Shown here one piece after another: positions 47,001 through 59,404 of a stretch of 64,000 nucleotides of DNA. The position numbers and the translations under genes were made by a program. The notes under the pieces are model-generated. The model was not told where the DNA came from, searched no databases, and saw only the letters and a list, made by a program, of their open reading frames with translations. How positions within the stretch are numbered: position 1 is the first letter of the stretch; every line of letters starts with the position of its first letter. The stretch is taken from positions 7,853,194 through 7,917,193 of the forward strand of contig NC_052405.1 in NCBI RefSeq assembly GCF_009389715.1. The letters run 5' to 3'. The DNA is from Phoenix dactylifera (Eukaryota; Streptophyta; Magnoliopsida; Arecales; Arecaceae).

Positions 47001-48836
47001 TCTTGTGTTAGTAAGGCTCCATTGCATGAATTGTTAATGTTTTCAGAATTAAGAAATTAAAAATAACTAATTCGTGCATATAACTGTGAGATGTTAATCT
47101 ATTGAGAGATAAAATATACTTAAATTTGGCAATCATGCATCCCTGATAGTTATATACTATAGCTTTAGTTGTATGCTTTTAGGGTGATTAAGAAAACTAG
47201 AATGGTTGCTAGTTCGAAGAGACAACAATGTATTTTTTGGGTAAGGGTTGAAGAAAACTAGAATAGTGGTCATGTTTTAATGTTCAAAACTGCTGGTGAT
47301 TGATCATATGCCCATTCACTACTGATCTTGTTCTATAATGTTGTGATCCGCCTTTTTGATCCTCCAAGATTGTGAGAGAAGTGGCAAAAGAAGGTAGACA
47401 GAGGAGTTCGATTAAGGAGATGACATATGAAATGATGGAAGGACAACGACCACGTTGGGGATGGGGGAGGTGTTCGCTCAAGGTGGGGAGAGGGGAGTGA
47501 CAGGGAATAACTATAACTATTATAATAACAGATAGAAATGAATCTGATGGTAGCTGTATACCAGAGCAAGGAAAAGTAAAAGAAAAGAACAAAAAATGAA
47601 AGGGGAAAGAGAAGTGATGAATCAAAAGAAAATGCTGTTCATAGAGGTAAAAATGGAGAGAAATAGAGGATGAAGGAGAAATGAAAAGAAGGGAAGAAAA
47701 AAAAGGCAATGGAGGGTCCGGGTATAATGGCAAATATTGGAGACTGCTGAGTGTGGCTTGAATGAAGCCTGGTTTAGAGAAAGGGCCTTGTTATACCTCC
47801 CCAAATTGCACTTTGGTTGCCTAGTAGGGCAAGAGACAATTCTATCACTTGTTACAATACTTACACGATAGTAAAAGTTATATCCTGGGGGTATTTAGTG
47901 ATTTTGATTGAATTGGTGCTCTGCTTGCTGGACAGAGGTCAGTCCTTGAAGTGCATGTTGGATTCCTTAATTTCTTTGCGGAAGTAATTCATTCATAGAG
48001 CGCATATAATTACTCCTAGAACTCTTCCTCTTTTAAGTTCATCTTTCTTGAGTAACGAACATCCTTATTCCTCTTCTTGAAAGATATCTAATTTATTTTT
48101 CTATACAAGCTGTTTCTTGACTAATTTCTACTTTCTTTAACCCTTTATTTTCTTTGAGTAGATATATTATTTGACCTATAATTTTAATCTAAACAGCTTG
48201 AATATATGGTTTCATATTCTGTGCTGGATACTCTTAGTTACTTTTGGCAAATATGCTTTATGAATTTGCTAGATTTATGATCGGCAACACTTACCAGATC
48301 TCGTTTTTATGACACTATATCAACTTCTTATGTTTAATCTGCAGGTACATTTACTCTGTCAAACCTTGGAATGTTTGGTGTCGACCGTTTTGATGCAATT
48401 TTGCCTCCTGGAACTGTGAGTGCTAATGCTGAGACAATTCCATTTGCAATACTTTTAACTTACAGCACCTAAAAATCGACAATAATTCCATATTTTTTGT
48501 TATAAATTCTGGGCTGATCTGTGCTGAAATATGCTGCAGGGGGCAATTATGGCTGTTGGTGCATCCCAGTCAACTGTTGTTGCTACTAAGGATGGTAGAA
48601 TTGGTGTGAAGAGCCAGATGCAGGTAATAATATCTTAGAACTGCACTAACCTTTTCCTCAGTGGATCCTGCAACTTAACTTTAAAGTGCCCTAAGGTTAA
48701 TTCTTACACATGGAAATGCAAATTTTTGCAGGTAAATGTTACTGCAGATCACCGGGTCATTTATGGAGCTGATCTTGCTGCTTTCCTGCAAACTTTGGCC
48801 AAAATTATCGAGGATCCCAAAGAACTCACACTGTAG
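44088..48836 (+). CDS. EMB3003: Plastid pyruvate dehydrogenase E2 (dihydrolipoyl acetyltransferase), 6 exons
   Basis: Exons 44088-45008, 45101-45292, 45404-45491, 48345-48415, 48540-48623 and 48732-48836 join in frame to 486 aa. The order is a plastid transit peptide (about 1-42), a lipoyl domain (KIREIFMPALSSTMTEGKIV onward) with lipoyl Lys85 in VESDKADMD, an Ala/Pro-rich linker, a peripheral subunit-binding domain (TPYAKKLAKDLKVEL to GRIVAKDVE) and the catalytic acetyltransferase core ending VNVTADHRVIYGADLAAFL with the active-site DHR. The protein transfers acetyl groups to CoA in the plastid pyruvate dehydrogenase complex, feeding fatty-acid synthesis. Details such as HPASEGG, AVAIDGGLITPVLQ and the ending EDPKELTL match Arabidopsis EMB3003 (component 5) better than LTA2. 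Exon 1 is GC-rich. Intron 3 is 2.85 kb and carries a dead LINE. Confidence 0.96.
45830..46625 (+). mobile_element. Decayed RTE-type LINE remnant in plastid E2 intron 3
   Basis: Sense translation gives, in order, LKISKTKMEYLEHSFS (compare the RTE box GFRLSRTKTEYME), VGLDEM/GWMKWRGA (compare GWMKWR), KEKFYRMMIRLAIFY (compare KGKFYRTVVRPAMLY), KMRIWRWLFSKIKKDG (compare EMRMLRWMCGKTRKD) and the C-terminal RRPKIIWMEVVNKDEKL with RIHKAGPKW. The domain order and 3' end match plant RTE LINEs. Stops and frame changes are numerous, so it is long dead. It has the same orientation as the host gene. Confidence 0.8.
46626..48344 (+). other. Remainder of plastid E2 intron 3
   Basis: 46740-46900 is rich in alternating TACA/CATA steps, like the microsatellite in UVR8 intron 1. 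47330-47720 is purine-rich with GGGGAGAGGGGAG-type runs. I see no gene or element ends here. Confidence 0.4.
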
Positions 48837-50514
48837 TTGCTGCTTCAACGACTAGTTATTACTTGGTAATCAGATTTCTTCTGTCAACTGAATTCAGTAA
48901 ATCATGCTCATAGAACTAGTTTTTTGAGTAAGACTTTCAGAATTGGCGCTTCTTGTATTATGAGCTAGCTAGTATATTCAACCCGGCTCACAGCACCTTG
49001 TAGGTTTCAGGGAAACTGGCATCTTTTATTTATGTGTTGACCCCTTATTCTCTCTTCAATTTATCAGTCTGTTGACCATATTGTTCTCTCTTCAATTTAT
49101 CTGTCGCCTTGATATTTCTTTTTTGGAAAGGACTGTCACCTTTGATATTTGAAATAAAGTTTTGGCATTTTGAGTCAGATTTTTGAAGCTGTGACTGCTA
49201 TTCCGATAGAAGCTGAGACTGTTGATCAGTCACTGAACTTTTTGATGTGATAATACTTTCCCTGTTGCAGTGCCACTTCTGTTTATAGTTGATCATGTTT
49301 TGTGCTGATAAAACAGAGATCCAACACCAGGATATTACCAAAGGATGCGCATCAGCTGTATTTTATTGAGTTTTGAGGCTGAAGTAGCATTTGGTGTGGT
49401 CTTTGATTATACCAGGTAGACTTATCTGCCTTAAATTTGTAGATTTGTGACTTCAGCCTGTTCAAAAGCCAAGAGGAATTGGACATACCTATTAAGTTAT
49501 CTACCTGCAATTACCATAGTGAAAGAAACAGTACGGTGCATCGAAAGGTCTGATGGCCTTGGTTCAAATTAGAACTTATGCAATTAAAAGAGTACTCTTG
49601 GCTTAAAAAGTGCCATCAGGCTTCTAAGTAGATGCATTGCTTAGAAATCAGGTTGCATTTTACTTCTTATACAGCTCAATGATGCCAAGGATCCTATGCT
49701 CGACTAACCAAAAATATTGTGAGCATATTCACCTCGAAACCAGCCATGCACAAAGTGTTATGGTATGCCAAGAACATGTTAGATATTTACTGTCATGTAA
49801 CTAATCACATATACCAGTAGCATTTTCAGCTCTTGGAAGATTATCTTTCGATATAGTTCACGGAAAAATCGGCAAGCAACTTTGCTCAATTTAAGCGTGA
49901 ATAATTCAGAAAAGGTTGGGCACTTGTTCTGTGGATATTTTGTAGTAATAGCACCAATCTCTTCGATAAAGTAAAATTTATTAGCTTTAAGCACAAAGAA
50001 CTGTTCCCCATGCTTTTTTTTTTTTTTGATAAACTGGATGGCTCATACTCATCTAGCATGAATACATCCTACTACTGTTCCCCATGCTTCGAAAGCTTTA
50101 TAATTTCATCTTTTGCCTTTTCTCTTGCTTGCTTAACCTGCATGCTAGCTGCATTACTATGCTAAAAATTGGACCTTGTATGATACATTAATTGATATAC
50201 GTAGCAGATACATACATTTGATGGGAAATACATCACCAGGCAAAGCCCCTACCATATTGACTATATAAAAAGCAAGAAACTTATGATCTCTTCTTTCCCA
50301 TTACTTTGTACGACTGCTGAAACAAGAAGCACCCCTCCAATTCATTCTTCAAAAATTGGAAAAAGGGAATATGATCACACTATAATACATAGATGGGTGT
50401 GTATCGACAACGTAACAAAGAGAACACAACTGCCTATTCTATAACAAGTTTAGGTGTAATAAGGCAGAACAATTTTTCTTCAGTTGCACTTCTTTCATGA
50501 GTCATTAGCCATGA
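48837..50514. other. Convergent 3' flanks of plastid E2 and LRR kinase genes
   Basis: The two genes converge here, so both 3' UTRs should lie in this interval. Apart from the micro LINE tail at 50016-50073 I see AT-rich DNA with no gene. Confidence 0.45.
50016..50073 (-). mobile_element. Micro LINE-tail insertion (antisense, about 58 bp)
   Basis: The insert is bracketed by perfect 16-bp direct repeats ACTGTTCCCCATGCTT at 50000-50015 and 50074-50089. On the minus strand it reads about 45 bp ending CATCCAGTTTATC and a run of about 13 A. This is a textbook target-primed reverse-transcription product with extreme 5' truncation. The perfect repeats suggest a fairly young insertion. Confidence 0.85.
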
Positions 50515-53500
50515 TTACCTTGCATTAAACAGCATTCTCAACACGTTCCTCATCTTGGGCCTTGCCTCCGCTGAGTTACTAACACATGCCAGGGCAACCT
50601 TCAAAACTGACAGCATCTGATTACGAACAGCAAGCGATGCTTTGCAAACCCTAGAATCAAGAATCATCTCTCTTTCTTCAAGCCTAGAAGAGTAGCTCAG
50701 TGCCCACTTGGCCAACTCAATTCTCCCATTCACTGGTGGCTTTCCAGTCAGCAGTTCCAGCAAGATGACCCCGAAACTATAAACATTGCCGGCCATAGTT
50801 ATCCGCATAGTGTATGCATACTCTGCAACCATAGAGACTAAATTTAGATTAAATATATCCGAGCCACTTTTGCTTAATGCTCCATTAGCTTATAAACCAC
50901 CAGTTTCATGCTATGGCCTCTTTTTTCTGGATGAAAGAGGATGATGACGTTACTAGGCACCTACAGTTTATATTGTGCTTCCATTTTATCTTCATGAAAG
51001 TTTCTTTTAAATTCTTTAAAGCATAATCAACATACTGAGAAAGGTGTTTTCAAAGTTAACTCTGAATGGGCAATTAACTACTAAAGGAGTCATCGAAATA
51101 CATAATTGGATAGTTTTACAGGTGGATCACTCTGGGATTAGCACCTAGGTAGCATGCATAAAAATAATTATCTTCTATGGTAACTTCAAAACTCAAAATG
51201 GTGTGACCGTGGTTGTGTTAACAAGCTAAACTAAATTCTTATCAAAGAAAATATAACCTGGATATAGCCTGTGAAGTAGAAGTTGAATTGAATCTAAGAA
51301 AACATGGCTCTTCCTAATGGACATATTGACTCAACTGCTAATGCTATACCTTATTCGATCAACTGCTAGGATGAGGACAAACTCCACAGAATATATGACA
51401 ATATTTAGTATCATCACGGTTTAAAGAGACAAGAAGAAGTAAAGCTCACCTGGAGGAATGTACCCAACTGAGCCAGCAACCATAGAAAGGCTCCCAGTGC
51501 TTTTGGAAAGATCGATGACTTTGCCAAGCTCGATATCTCCTATCTGAGGCTCCTTGACCGACTTCAAGCGAACACTCTTTGTTGAAAGATCGAGAAGGAG
51601 AACTGGTGGATCGCACCCATGGAGAAAAGTCAGCCCTTGAGCTACCCCCACCGCTATGCTGTAACGAGATGGCCAATCCAATGCATTTTCTGGGTCCCTG
51701 TGGAGGAAATCAAACACAGTTCCCTTGTGTACTTGTTCATAGAACAGGTAAACGCTATCTTCCGTGAAGACATATGCCAGTGGAACCATAACATTGGAAT
51801 TGCTCAGCCTTCCCAGGACCTCCAGTTCCTGCCCGAATCTTTCATGGCTGCCCGTCTGGAAAATCTTGTCAGTCCAGTTGAGTTTCTTCACAGAATACCC
51901 GACTCCATTGGGCATCGCAGCTTTGAAGTAGGTGGAGAACCTAGTCTTCATTATTATGTTGGCCGGATTGCTAACCACTTCCATTGCTTTGGTGAAGTCG
52001 ATACCGGACCTATGAAAGCTGCTTCCAGTTATGAAACATCCACTTACAACTTGAGGAAGGTTCTCTGCTGGTTGTAGACCTTCATCTTCCACCCGATAAA
52101 AGCGCTTAAAAATGATCAACAGAATAACCGCTGCGATCAGCCCCATGCCAATGACAACACTAATGATAACCATAACAATGAGTAAAGTATTTTGTTTTCC
52201 TTTCATCGAGGTAGTGTTAGAGGTTGTATTAGTGTTAGAGCTTGTATTTCGGATGATGAGATCCTTATTTCCAGTGGTTATGACTTGGACAAATGAACGA
52301 AATTTTGGAAGCACTCCAGAAAGCTGGTTATAAGAGAGATTCAATTCTGTCAAGCTTTGAATTTCGGTAAGAGAACTTGGAACTTCACCACTAAAACTAT
52401 TCTTCGAGAGATCGAGAATCTCCAACAGAGATAAGTCACCGAGATAGGAAGGTATGGGTCCGCTGAAGAGATTGCTGTTGAGATTCAGAGCTATCTTCAG
52501 GCTCTTTGGCATTCTTGGAACCGTTCCGCTCAGACGGTTGTTTCCTAACTGCAGTTCTATCAGAAAATCCAAGCTACTGATGCTACCAGGTATTAAACCA
52601 TTGAATCCGTTGCTCTGTAAATTCAGAACTGAAAGCATCTTTAAGTTGGAAATTGTTTGAGGTATCTCACCAGTGAGGAAGTTTCGGCTGAGATCGAGAG
52701 TGCTCAGATTCTGAAACTTCAAGAGTTCATCAGGTATTTCTCCAATAAGCTTGTTGTTTTGAAGCTTCAAGACCACCAGTTGTTTGAGGTAACCCAGTTC
52801 CTTTGTCAAAGTCCCCCGCAACTGATTGGAAGCCAGATTCAACAGCATCAGATTCTTACAGTTCCCCAGCATAGATGAAATCTCTCCGTCCAATACATTG
52901 TCATTCAGCTCTAGATATGTCAAATTGGGCAGCTTCCCAATTGTTGATGGAATGCTTCCGTTGAGTGTGTTATTGCCAAGTCGCAAACGATAGAGCTTTT
53001 GTGACAAATTCCAAGGTATGGGTCCTTGAAGGTGATTACCGGTCAGATCCACATACTCTAAACTCGGCGGCGAGAGGAGTTCCGGCGGGATCTCCCCGGT
53101 GAGACCATTGTAGCTGAGGTCCAAAGCACTCACATGAGTAGTAATTTCACGAGGAATCGGGCCAGAGAAATTGTTTTGGTTGGCAGCGAATCGATACAGG
53201 TTCTTGATCGTTGCCAAACCACTTGGGATTGTCCCACCGAGAAGATTGGAAGAAAGGAGGAGTTCTTTCAACTTAGAGAGCTTCTCGATCCCCTTTGGAA
53301 CAGACCCAGTTAGATTATTTTGACTGAGATCCAGCAATGTGAGGTTCTCATAACCAAAAATCAGAGTGGGGATTTCGCCGGTGAAGTGATTGCCGGAAAG
53401 ATCCAAACTTTTCAGTCTGGTGAGATTTTCCAGCCCGTTATCCACGGCTCCGTATAAGGTATTAAAAGATAGATTCAAGGACCGCAAAGCCCCAAAGCCC

Positions 53501-53973
53501 GAGAAACGAGGCAGAGGACCGTTCAAGCCATTGTAGCTGAGGTTGAGGGACTCCAATCCGGAGAGCCCGCTGCAGTTGGAGAAGAAGGAGGCAGGGATGC
53601 TGGTGAGGAAGTTCTGAGAGAGGTCGAGGGACTTGAGGGAGTCTAGGCGGCAGAGGATGTCAAAGAAGCGGGCGACCAAGGAGGAGCTGGTGGCGGAGAG
53701 GCCGCGGCCGGACAAGGAGAGAGAGGTCACAACGGAGGAGGGCGCAGGGCGGGAACAGGTCACCCCAACCCAATGGCAAGGGTCCGTGGTGTTGCTCCAC
53801 AACCCATTAGTTTGAGACGTTGGGAGGCTCTTAGAGAGATTGGTCATGATAGCTCTCTGTTTTAGGACTAGTTGGAACGAACTGGCAGCCAAACCATAAA
53901 CAAAGAAGGAGGAGAAACAGCACAAGAAGAGGAGGAATAAAGGAACGAAGAAGACATGAGCGTACCTCCCCAT
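50515..53973 (-). CDS. LRR receptor-like kinase with pseudokinase features, 2 exons (943 aa)
   Basis: Exon 1 is 53973 down to 51450 and exon 2 is 50822 down to 50515, joined in frame across a GT-AG intron to give GYIPPEYAYTMRIT. The layout is a signal peptide (about 1-29), an LRR N-cap with DPCHWVGVTC, about 20 LRRs, one transmembrane helix (about 597-622) and a kinase-like domain. The LRRs carry many NLS/NLT glycosylation sites. The kinase-like domain keeps the VAIK-type lysine (Lys696 in YSVKKL). It lacks a glycine-rich loop, has LLLDLSTKS where HRDLKxxN is expected, and has GDIE in place of DFG. It is therefore probably inactive and may signal through partners. The end ARPKMRNVLRMLFNAR is typical of plant RLKs. 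I cannot name the ligand or exact subfamily. A near-identical ectodomain lies head to head at 61420. Confidence 0.92.
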
Positions 53974-54179
53974 TTCTCCTGGCTTCGCTGCGACGGAAGA
54001 GCTTAAGCTAGCTAGCTATCTTGGTCTCATCTTGAGCGCAGAGGTTTTTGTACTTGAAGTGAAAGAGTTTCCAAAGACTTGAACACACGGAATGAAGGAA
54101 CGAAGACGTAAAAGCAGGTCTTTTAGACTAACAGGAAAAGAAGGAACGAGGAAAGAGGTGGGTTGGGGGGGGGGGGGAT

Positions 54180-54764
54180 TGAATGGAACGGAAAAGGTGG
54201 GCCCACAGTTGACTGACCTGACTGACTGACTGAGTCTACAAGCTTGAAAACATTATATGCTTCTTAGGGGTTTAGGTTTAGAATAAGCTGAAAAGTTAAG
54301 TGGGGACTGGAGGGAGAAAAGAGAAGCTTGACTCGCAGGCTTATAATGGATGGAAACGTCTCTCTCTTAAATGTTTCTTTCGGTTGGCCCACGTTTGACT
54401 GGAACTTTGAATGGACTTTTTGGCGACGCTTGGAGTTTTGAGTACCATAGAAGAGGATAGCTTTCTCTGTTTCCATTGCTGTGCGTCATGCCGTGCCTTG
54501 CGGAGATGGGTCAGGACTCAGGAGGAGTTCCATCTGCAGTGTTCTAACCACAGACCTTGGAGTGCGGTTTGGATCTTGATTCCGTATCTATTATATTGTT
54601 ACTGTGATTAGTGGTATATTTATGTAACAATAGATGTCGTCTTGAAATCTGGGGAGGAGTGGCAGTCGATGCCGACAATAAACGCATGATGGAAGTATAC
54701 TATTTGTTTTCTAATTGATGGAAGGTTTGGGAGATTTGTTTATTTGAGAGTAGAGGCTTTGGGA
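54180..54764 (+). repeat. Left arm of inverted duplication (upstream of left LRR gene)
   Basis: This upstream block matches the reverse complement of 56460-57160. Shared strings include GAGTTTGAGTACCATAGAAG-type, CACAGACC-TGGAG, GCATG-TGGAAGTATA and TATTTGTTTTCTAATT. The block runs outward from the left LRR gene just as the other arm runs outward from the right one, so gene and upstream DNA were duplicated together. The left arm is shorter; the right arm has about 60 extra bp near 56850. A poly(G) run lies at about 54166-54177. Confidence 0.88.
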
Positions 54765-56459
54765 GGTTAACCAGTTAAAAATTTATTGAAAGGAGGACAG
54801 GCATGGTCAGGGGAGGAGATTCGAACATTCTCTGAACTTGGAGCCAGCACTCTCTTTGTTGCTCGAGATTTAGTTTCGGGATAGTTTGAGCAATTTGATT
54901 CATGAGTGCAGGTGGAGGAGTGAGATCGATATGAATTACTTCCTTCCTGCTTCTGGTTGATGAAGTTTGAAACGGAGGACAAATGTCGCACATAAGATCG
55001 TGTCCCACTGGACATCCACCCAGATGGGATGATGTGGTTCGATAGATTTGAAAAGAATCTAGTGAGGGGGGACAAATTCAAAGCAGTGTGGGGACGCATG
55101 GCGAAATTTCAGCAATATAATTAAGGACTGAATTCGACTCTAACACGGTCTAGCCAAGAAGTCGTTTTATCTAAATCAGAAACTTGGGGCCACATAGTGT
55201 TTGGAAAAAAATCTACCATGACTTTTTGCATGGAAGAGTCTAAATGTAAAGGCGAGACAGCTCGCAGATCGAAAGCAACTTTTTCTCACAATGTATGACA
55301 GAAGAGGTGGGGTGTAGGGTCAGGAAAAAATGGATTCCTACTTCTAATTTGGAGAATGAGAAGGGTGGTGATAGTAAAAGACTAAAGCACAACAAAGTCA
55401 CCTTGATACCTTTATATAAGGATGAGATTTTATCACCCAATCAAAGTCACATAACTTGTCTCCTTAAAATTTGGGTGGGCCTTTCTTTCCTTGCCTTCCT
55501 CAAAGAAAAGGAGGGGAAAAAAATGAAAATGTTGCATAGCTTGTAAAGAAAATGTTGGGCACTAATTCAAGAAGTTTTGGTTCAGCATGTTGATTTTTTT
55601 TTTTTTTTGGAAACAAGTAAAGAGCTGGGAAAAGTTCGGCCGTAATTCATTAAGGTAAAGGAAAAAGGAATCAGCTGCAAAATCAGAAAATGAACGAGAA
55701 GAATAGAGTAGTGAAGGGAATTATCTACTACATGTATGTTCAAATTTTGCAAAGCCAACCAAAGTTTCTTCTTTAAGTGATTATCTCCTGCACATTTTAC
55801 ATCTGACTACCCAAGAAGACTAGAGAATTTTAGAAGTCAAGGAATCCAAAGTATTTCCAACAAGCCCTACAATTGAGTAATTCACAGTTTCATCATATAA
55901 ACCGCAGAAAACATAGTGAGCTGGTGCTGCCTAATTCCACCTAGTTGAATCTTCCAATCAGGGGAATCTGTTGAAGTCCAAAAGCTTAAACTTGTAAGTA
56001 TATATAAGCACCACTAAGATCCCTTCCCTATTCTATATGCGATCCCTTCGCAACCACTCTCTCAAGAGAATCTTATCATCGATGCTCAGTTAAGAGAAAA
56101 CTAAAATCCTCGCAGATAGATTTTTTGTGGCATTTAGTTCATGCGTGTGTACCTGATGCATGAATAACTACCTTTAAGATGTAAAGTGAAGCTTCTTCTC
56201 GAATAATGTAATTGAAGCTGGGTGGGGTTTAAACTCAAAGGTTTGCACACTTCAAATATTTATGTCTTGGTATAAATGAGCCATCGCGTTGTATGTCTTT
56301 GCGGAAAATAATCTTTCTAGTGCAATACTTGTCAATGAGAAGTTGAGAAAGAAGATGTAACCCAGGAGTGTAGTTGCAATCCGTTGTATGTCTTGATTTT
56401 AAAGGCAAAAAATAACAAAATGTTTCAAAATGTTAAAACTATGTATGTATATATATACT
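54765..56459. other. Spacer between inverted-duplication arms
   Basis: This is non-repeated DNA between the two arms. A minus-strand stretch around 54780-55010 has a fairly long open frame (HIDLTPPPALMNQIAQ is part of it), but I recognise no family and it lacks support. Poly(T) at about 55594-55608 hints at another retro-insertion; no flanking repeat was found. The rest is AT-rich. Confidence 0.5.
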
Positions 56460-57160
56460 TCCAAAGCCTCTAACTATCAAATAAACAAACTTCCAAAACT
56501 TCCAAGCTCTAGATTTGAATTAGAAAACAAATAATATACTTCCACCATGCGTTTGCTGAGGGCATTGACTGCCACTCCTTCCCAAATTTCAACATGACAT
56601 CTATTATCGCATGACTTTACTACTAACTACAATAATAATATGATGGATGACATAATCAAGATCAAAACCGCTCTCCAGGGTCTGTGGTCAGAACACTGTA
56701 CATGGAACTCTTCCTGACCCATCTTCGCAGGGCACGGCCTGGGCCTGCCTACTACTTATCATTTAAAAGGACTGCAATGGGAACAGAGAAAGCAATCCTC
56801 TTCTATGGTACTCAAACTCCAAGCATCTAAAGGGGTGGTGTACTGGTTCCAGAATATCTGTGGAAAACCAACATCCAAAACTCCAGGCCCAAAAAGTCCA
56901 TTCAAATGTGGGCCAAGTGAAGGACACTTCAGGGACAAAGACCTCTCGAGCATCCCTATTTTCCCTACTTTTCCATCTTCTGTAAGCCTCCCAGTCAAGC
57001 TTCTCTGTTGGCCTCTCAAATCCCCACGTAACTTTCAACCCATTCTGAACGTCTAGGAACCCGAAACTGTTTTAAAGTTTGTAGACTTCAAGTCAATCAA
57101 GTCGGTCAACTCTGGCCCCAAGGGAAAAATCCACGCAATTTCCGCTTCTCTTTCCATTCC
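56460..57160 (-). repeat. Right arm of inverted duplication, cut off from its gene by LINE insertions
   Basis: This is the counterpart of 54180-54764 in inverted orientation. Similarity runs up to the TTTCCATTCC at 57151-57160, where the left arm has the matching GTTCCATTC position. At that point the LINE poly(T) begins. The right LRR gene now lies 4.2 kb away, and its similarity to the left gene's leader resumes only at about 61330. Confidence 0.88.
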
Positions 57161-59396
57161 TTTTTTTTTTTTTCGCTTAAAACGGGTTCTTCAAACAACG
57201 CGTGTCCGAATACACCCAAGAACATCAAAATACAAAATCTCGCGTAGTGCCGATGGCAGCTCCCGCTCTCCTGCCCACAGGGCGTATCCCGAATGGTGTG
57301 CTGCATATGCAGCTACCCAGTCAGCCGCCCCGTTGGCCTCCCTGAATACATGCTTAGCCTCAAAGGCCACAACATCCCTCACCATCATCCTAATATCCCG
57401 GATCAGAGGATGGTCAATGCTCTCCCACCGAATCCACCCAATGACAGTGGATGAGTCGCCCTCCAAGATGATCGAGCTAGCCCGCAATACCCGCCGCGCA
57501 TGGCAAAGGCCGGCCCAGGCAGCTCGCAACTCCGCCGCTGGCACTGATATGTCAAATAGCCGGCAACCGCCCGCTGCCACTACCCTAGAGTGAGGGTCAC
57601 GTATGACAAAGCCCGCACCGCCTCGTGTACCACTGTCTAGTACTGAGCCATCAAAATTGACCTTGAGGAAACTCGGGGGTGGGGGCTCCCAGGTGAAGAA
57701 CACCGTCCGAAGAACTGCCGGAGCAGAGAAGGAACCCCAGGTGTCCCGATCTATCAAGGTCGTATCTGAAGGGCTGGTAGGTCTGAACTCCATCGCCAGT
57801 ACACGAGCGGACTCCGCAACAAACCTTGGCGACATCCTACGCTCGCCAAAGGTGCGAGCGTTCCGTGCCAACCAGATCTGGTGGGCGGTGCAAATCGCTC
57901 GGGTAGCCTCATGACATGTCCGGGGACTAGCCAGCCACTGACGAATCATCTGTAGAAACAGTCTCCTCTCCCGCCAAACCTCCTCTGGGATCCCCGACCA
58001 CTGCCATGTCTGCCTCGCCCAAAAGCATCCAAATAGTACATGGTCAACTGACTCATCCGCACCGCAAGCCCCACACTCCGCAGGGATCCCCAAACCACAT
58101 CGGCTCAGCACAGCTCTCGTCGGAAGGCGGTCCCACATCACCTTCCATAGAAAGAGTGCTGCTCTCGGATGGAGCCTAGACCTCCAAATCCAGGCACCAT
58201 CCCATCCACTCTCATGCTCGCGCTGAATCACCCGGGCCAGATCACCCAGTCTAACACTGGCCCTGCATGAAGTGCTCCAAACCCTGACATCTGGGCCCTC
58301 GCATCCTGGTACTGGCAGAGAAAAGATCCTCTCTGCTAGATGTGCCCCGAACAACTGATGGAGTCTGTCCACGTCCCACTCGGCCCTCCCTGGTGCTAAG
58401 AGGTCGCACACCCGGAGCCCCACTGCTGCCTCGAAATCCACCGTCGTCGGCCAATATCTCAAGGGGATGGTATCTACCCACGGGTCGTCAGTCACCACAA
58501 TGGTCCGACCATCGCCCATCAGCCACCTGGTATGAGCTAACACGGTCGGCAGGTACCTCCCAATCTCACGCCACATGAAGGAGATGCGACGACCACGCCG
58601 TGCCACCTCAGGGCTCCCTCGGCCATATCTAGCAGCCATCACCCGACTCCAAAGCCCATGTGGCTCCAACAAAAAACGAGCTGCATGCCGTGCAATGAGT
58701 GTCTCACGCCGCTCCAGAAGGGACTGAACTCCCAGACCACCCTCACTGGTGGGCCGGCATACCCGCTCCCAGGCCACCAAATGTACCCCACGACCCCCAC
58801 CATGGGACCCCCAGAGGAAGCTCCGGAGAAGACGTTCAATCTTCGACAGAGTCGTCTTAGGGACCACAGTGTTGGCCATGAGATATACTGGCATGGACCC
58901 AAGCACTGATCTGACAAGTGTCAGCCTCCCCATCATGGATAGAGATGATGCCCTCCATCCCTCCAGCCTACTCTCGACCCGCTGCACCAACCCCGAGCAC
59001 TCCGCCACTCGTAGCCTCCGTCCTGTGATGGGAACTCCCAGGTAAACCAAAGTCCCCTCCTGCTCGGGCATATGCAAAATACTCCTGATGTCCTGTCTGA
59101 CTCTGCTCTCTGTGCTAGGGCTGAACTGGATGGCTGACTTCGTGAAGTTTATTCTCTGACCGGATGCCGCACAGTAATCTGCCAACACTCTGCGAAGTAC
59201 ACGTGCCTCAGAAACCCGCGCCCTGGACAAGAGAAGACAATCGTCAGCAAAAAGTAGGTGAGAGACAGGTCCCGCCCCCGGTGCTGGAACATAGGACTCC
59301 AGCTCCCGGCTTGCACACGCCCTCTGGAGGGCACGGGACAATAAATCAGAACAAATGATAAATAAGTAAGGGGATAAGGGACATCCCTGCCGCAGC
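57161..59396 (-). mobile_element. L1-type LINE, 5'-truncated, long intact frame (RT, zf-RVT, RNase H)
   Basis: Poly(A) on the minus strand (57161-57173) and direct repeats TCCATTCC at 57153-57160 and 59397-59404 (11 bp if three T are counted) mark the ends. The frame running to 57191 carries the distal part of a reverse transcriptase (LRQGCPLSPYLF, FADDCLLL), a zinc-binding RT-associated region (CGACGADESVDHVLFGCFW) and an RNase H-like domain (FLKVNFDG, ILEGDSSTVIGWI, REANGAADWVA). Endonuclease and the first RT motifs are missing, so it cannot move by itself. The open frame extends a further 24 codons beyond the element (to 59467), but these lie in host DNA. The uninterrupted frame and good flanking repeats suggest a young insertion. 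Confidence 0.9.
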
Positions 59397-59404
59397 TCCA
59401 TTCC

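Noticed and set aside
54767-55099. Minus-strand frames in the spacer of the inverted duplication
   Set aside because: Two overlapping frames of similar length, no family recognised, AT-rich and repeat-adjacent; not enough support for a gene.
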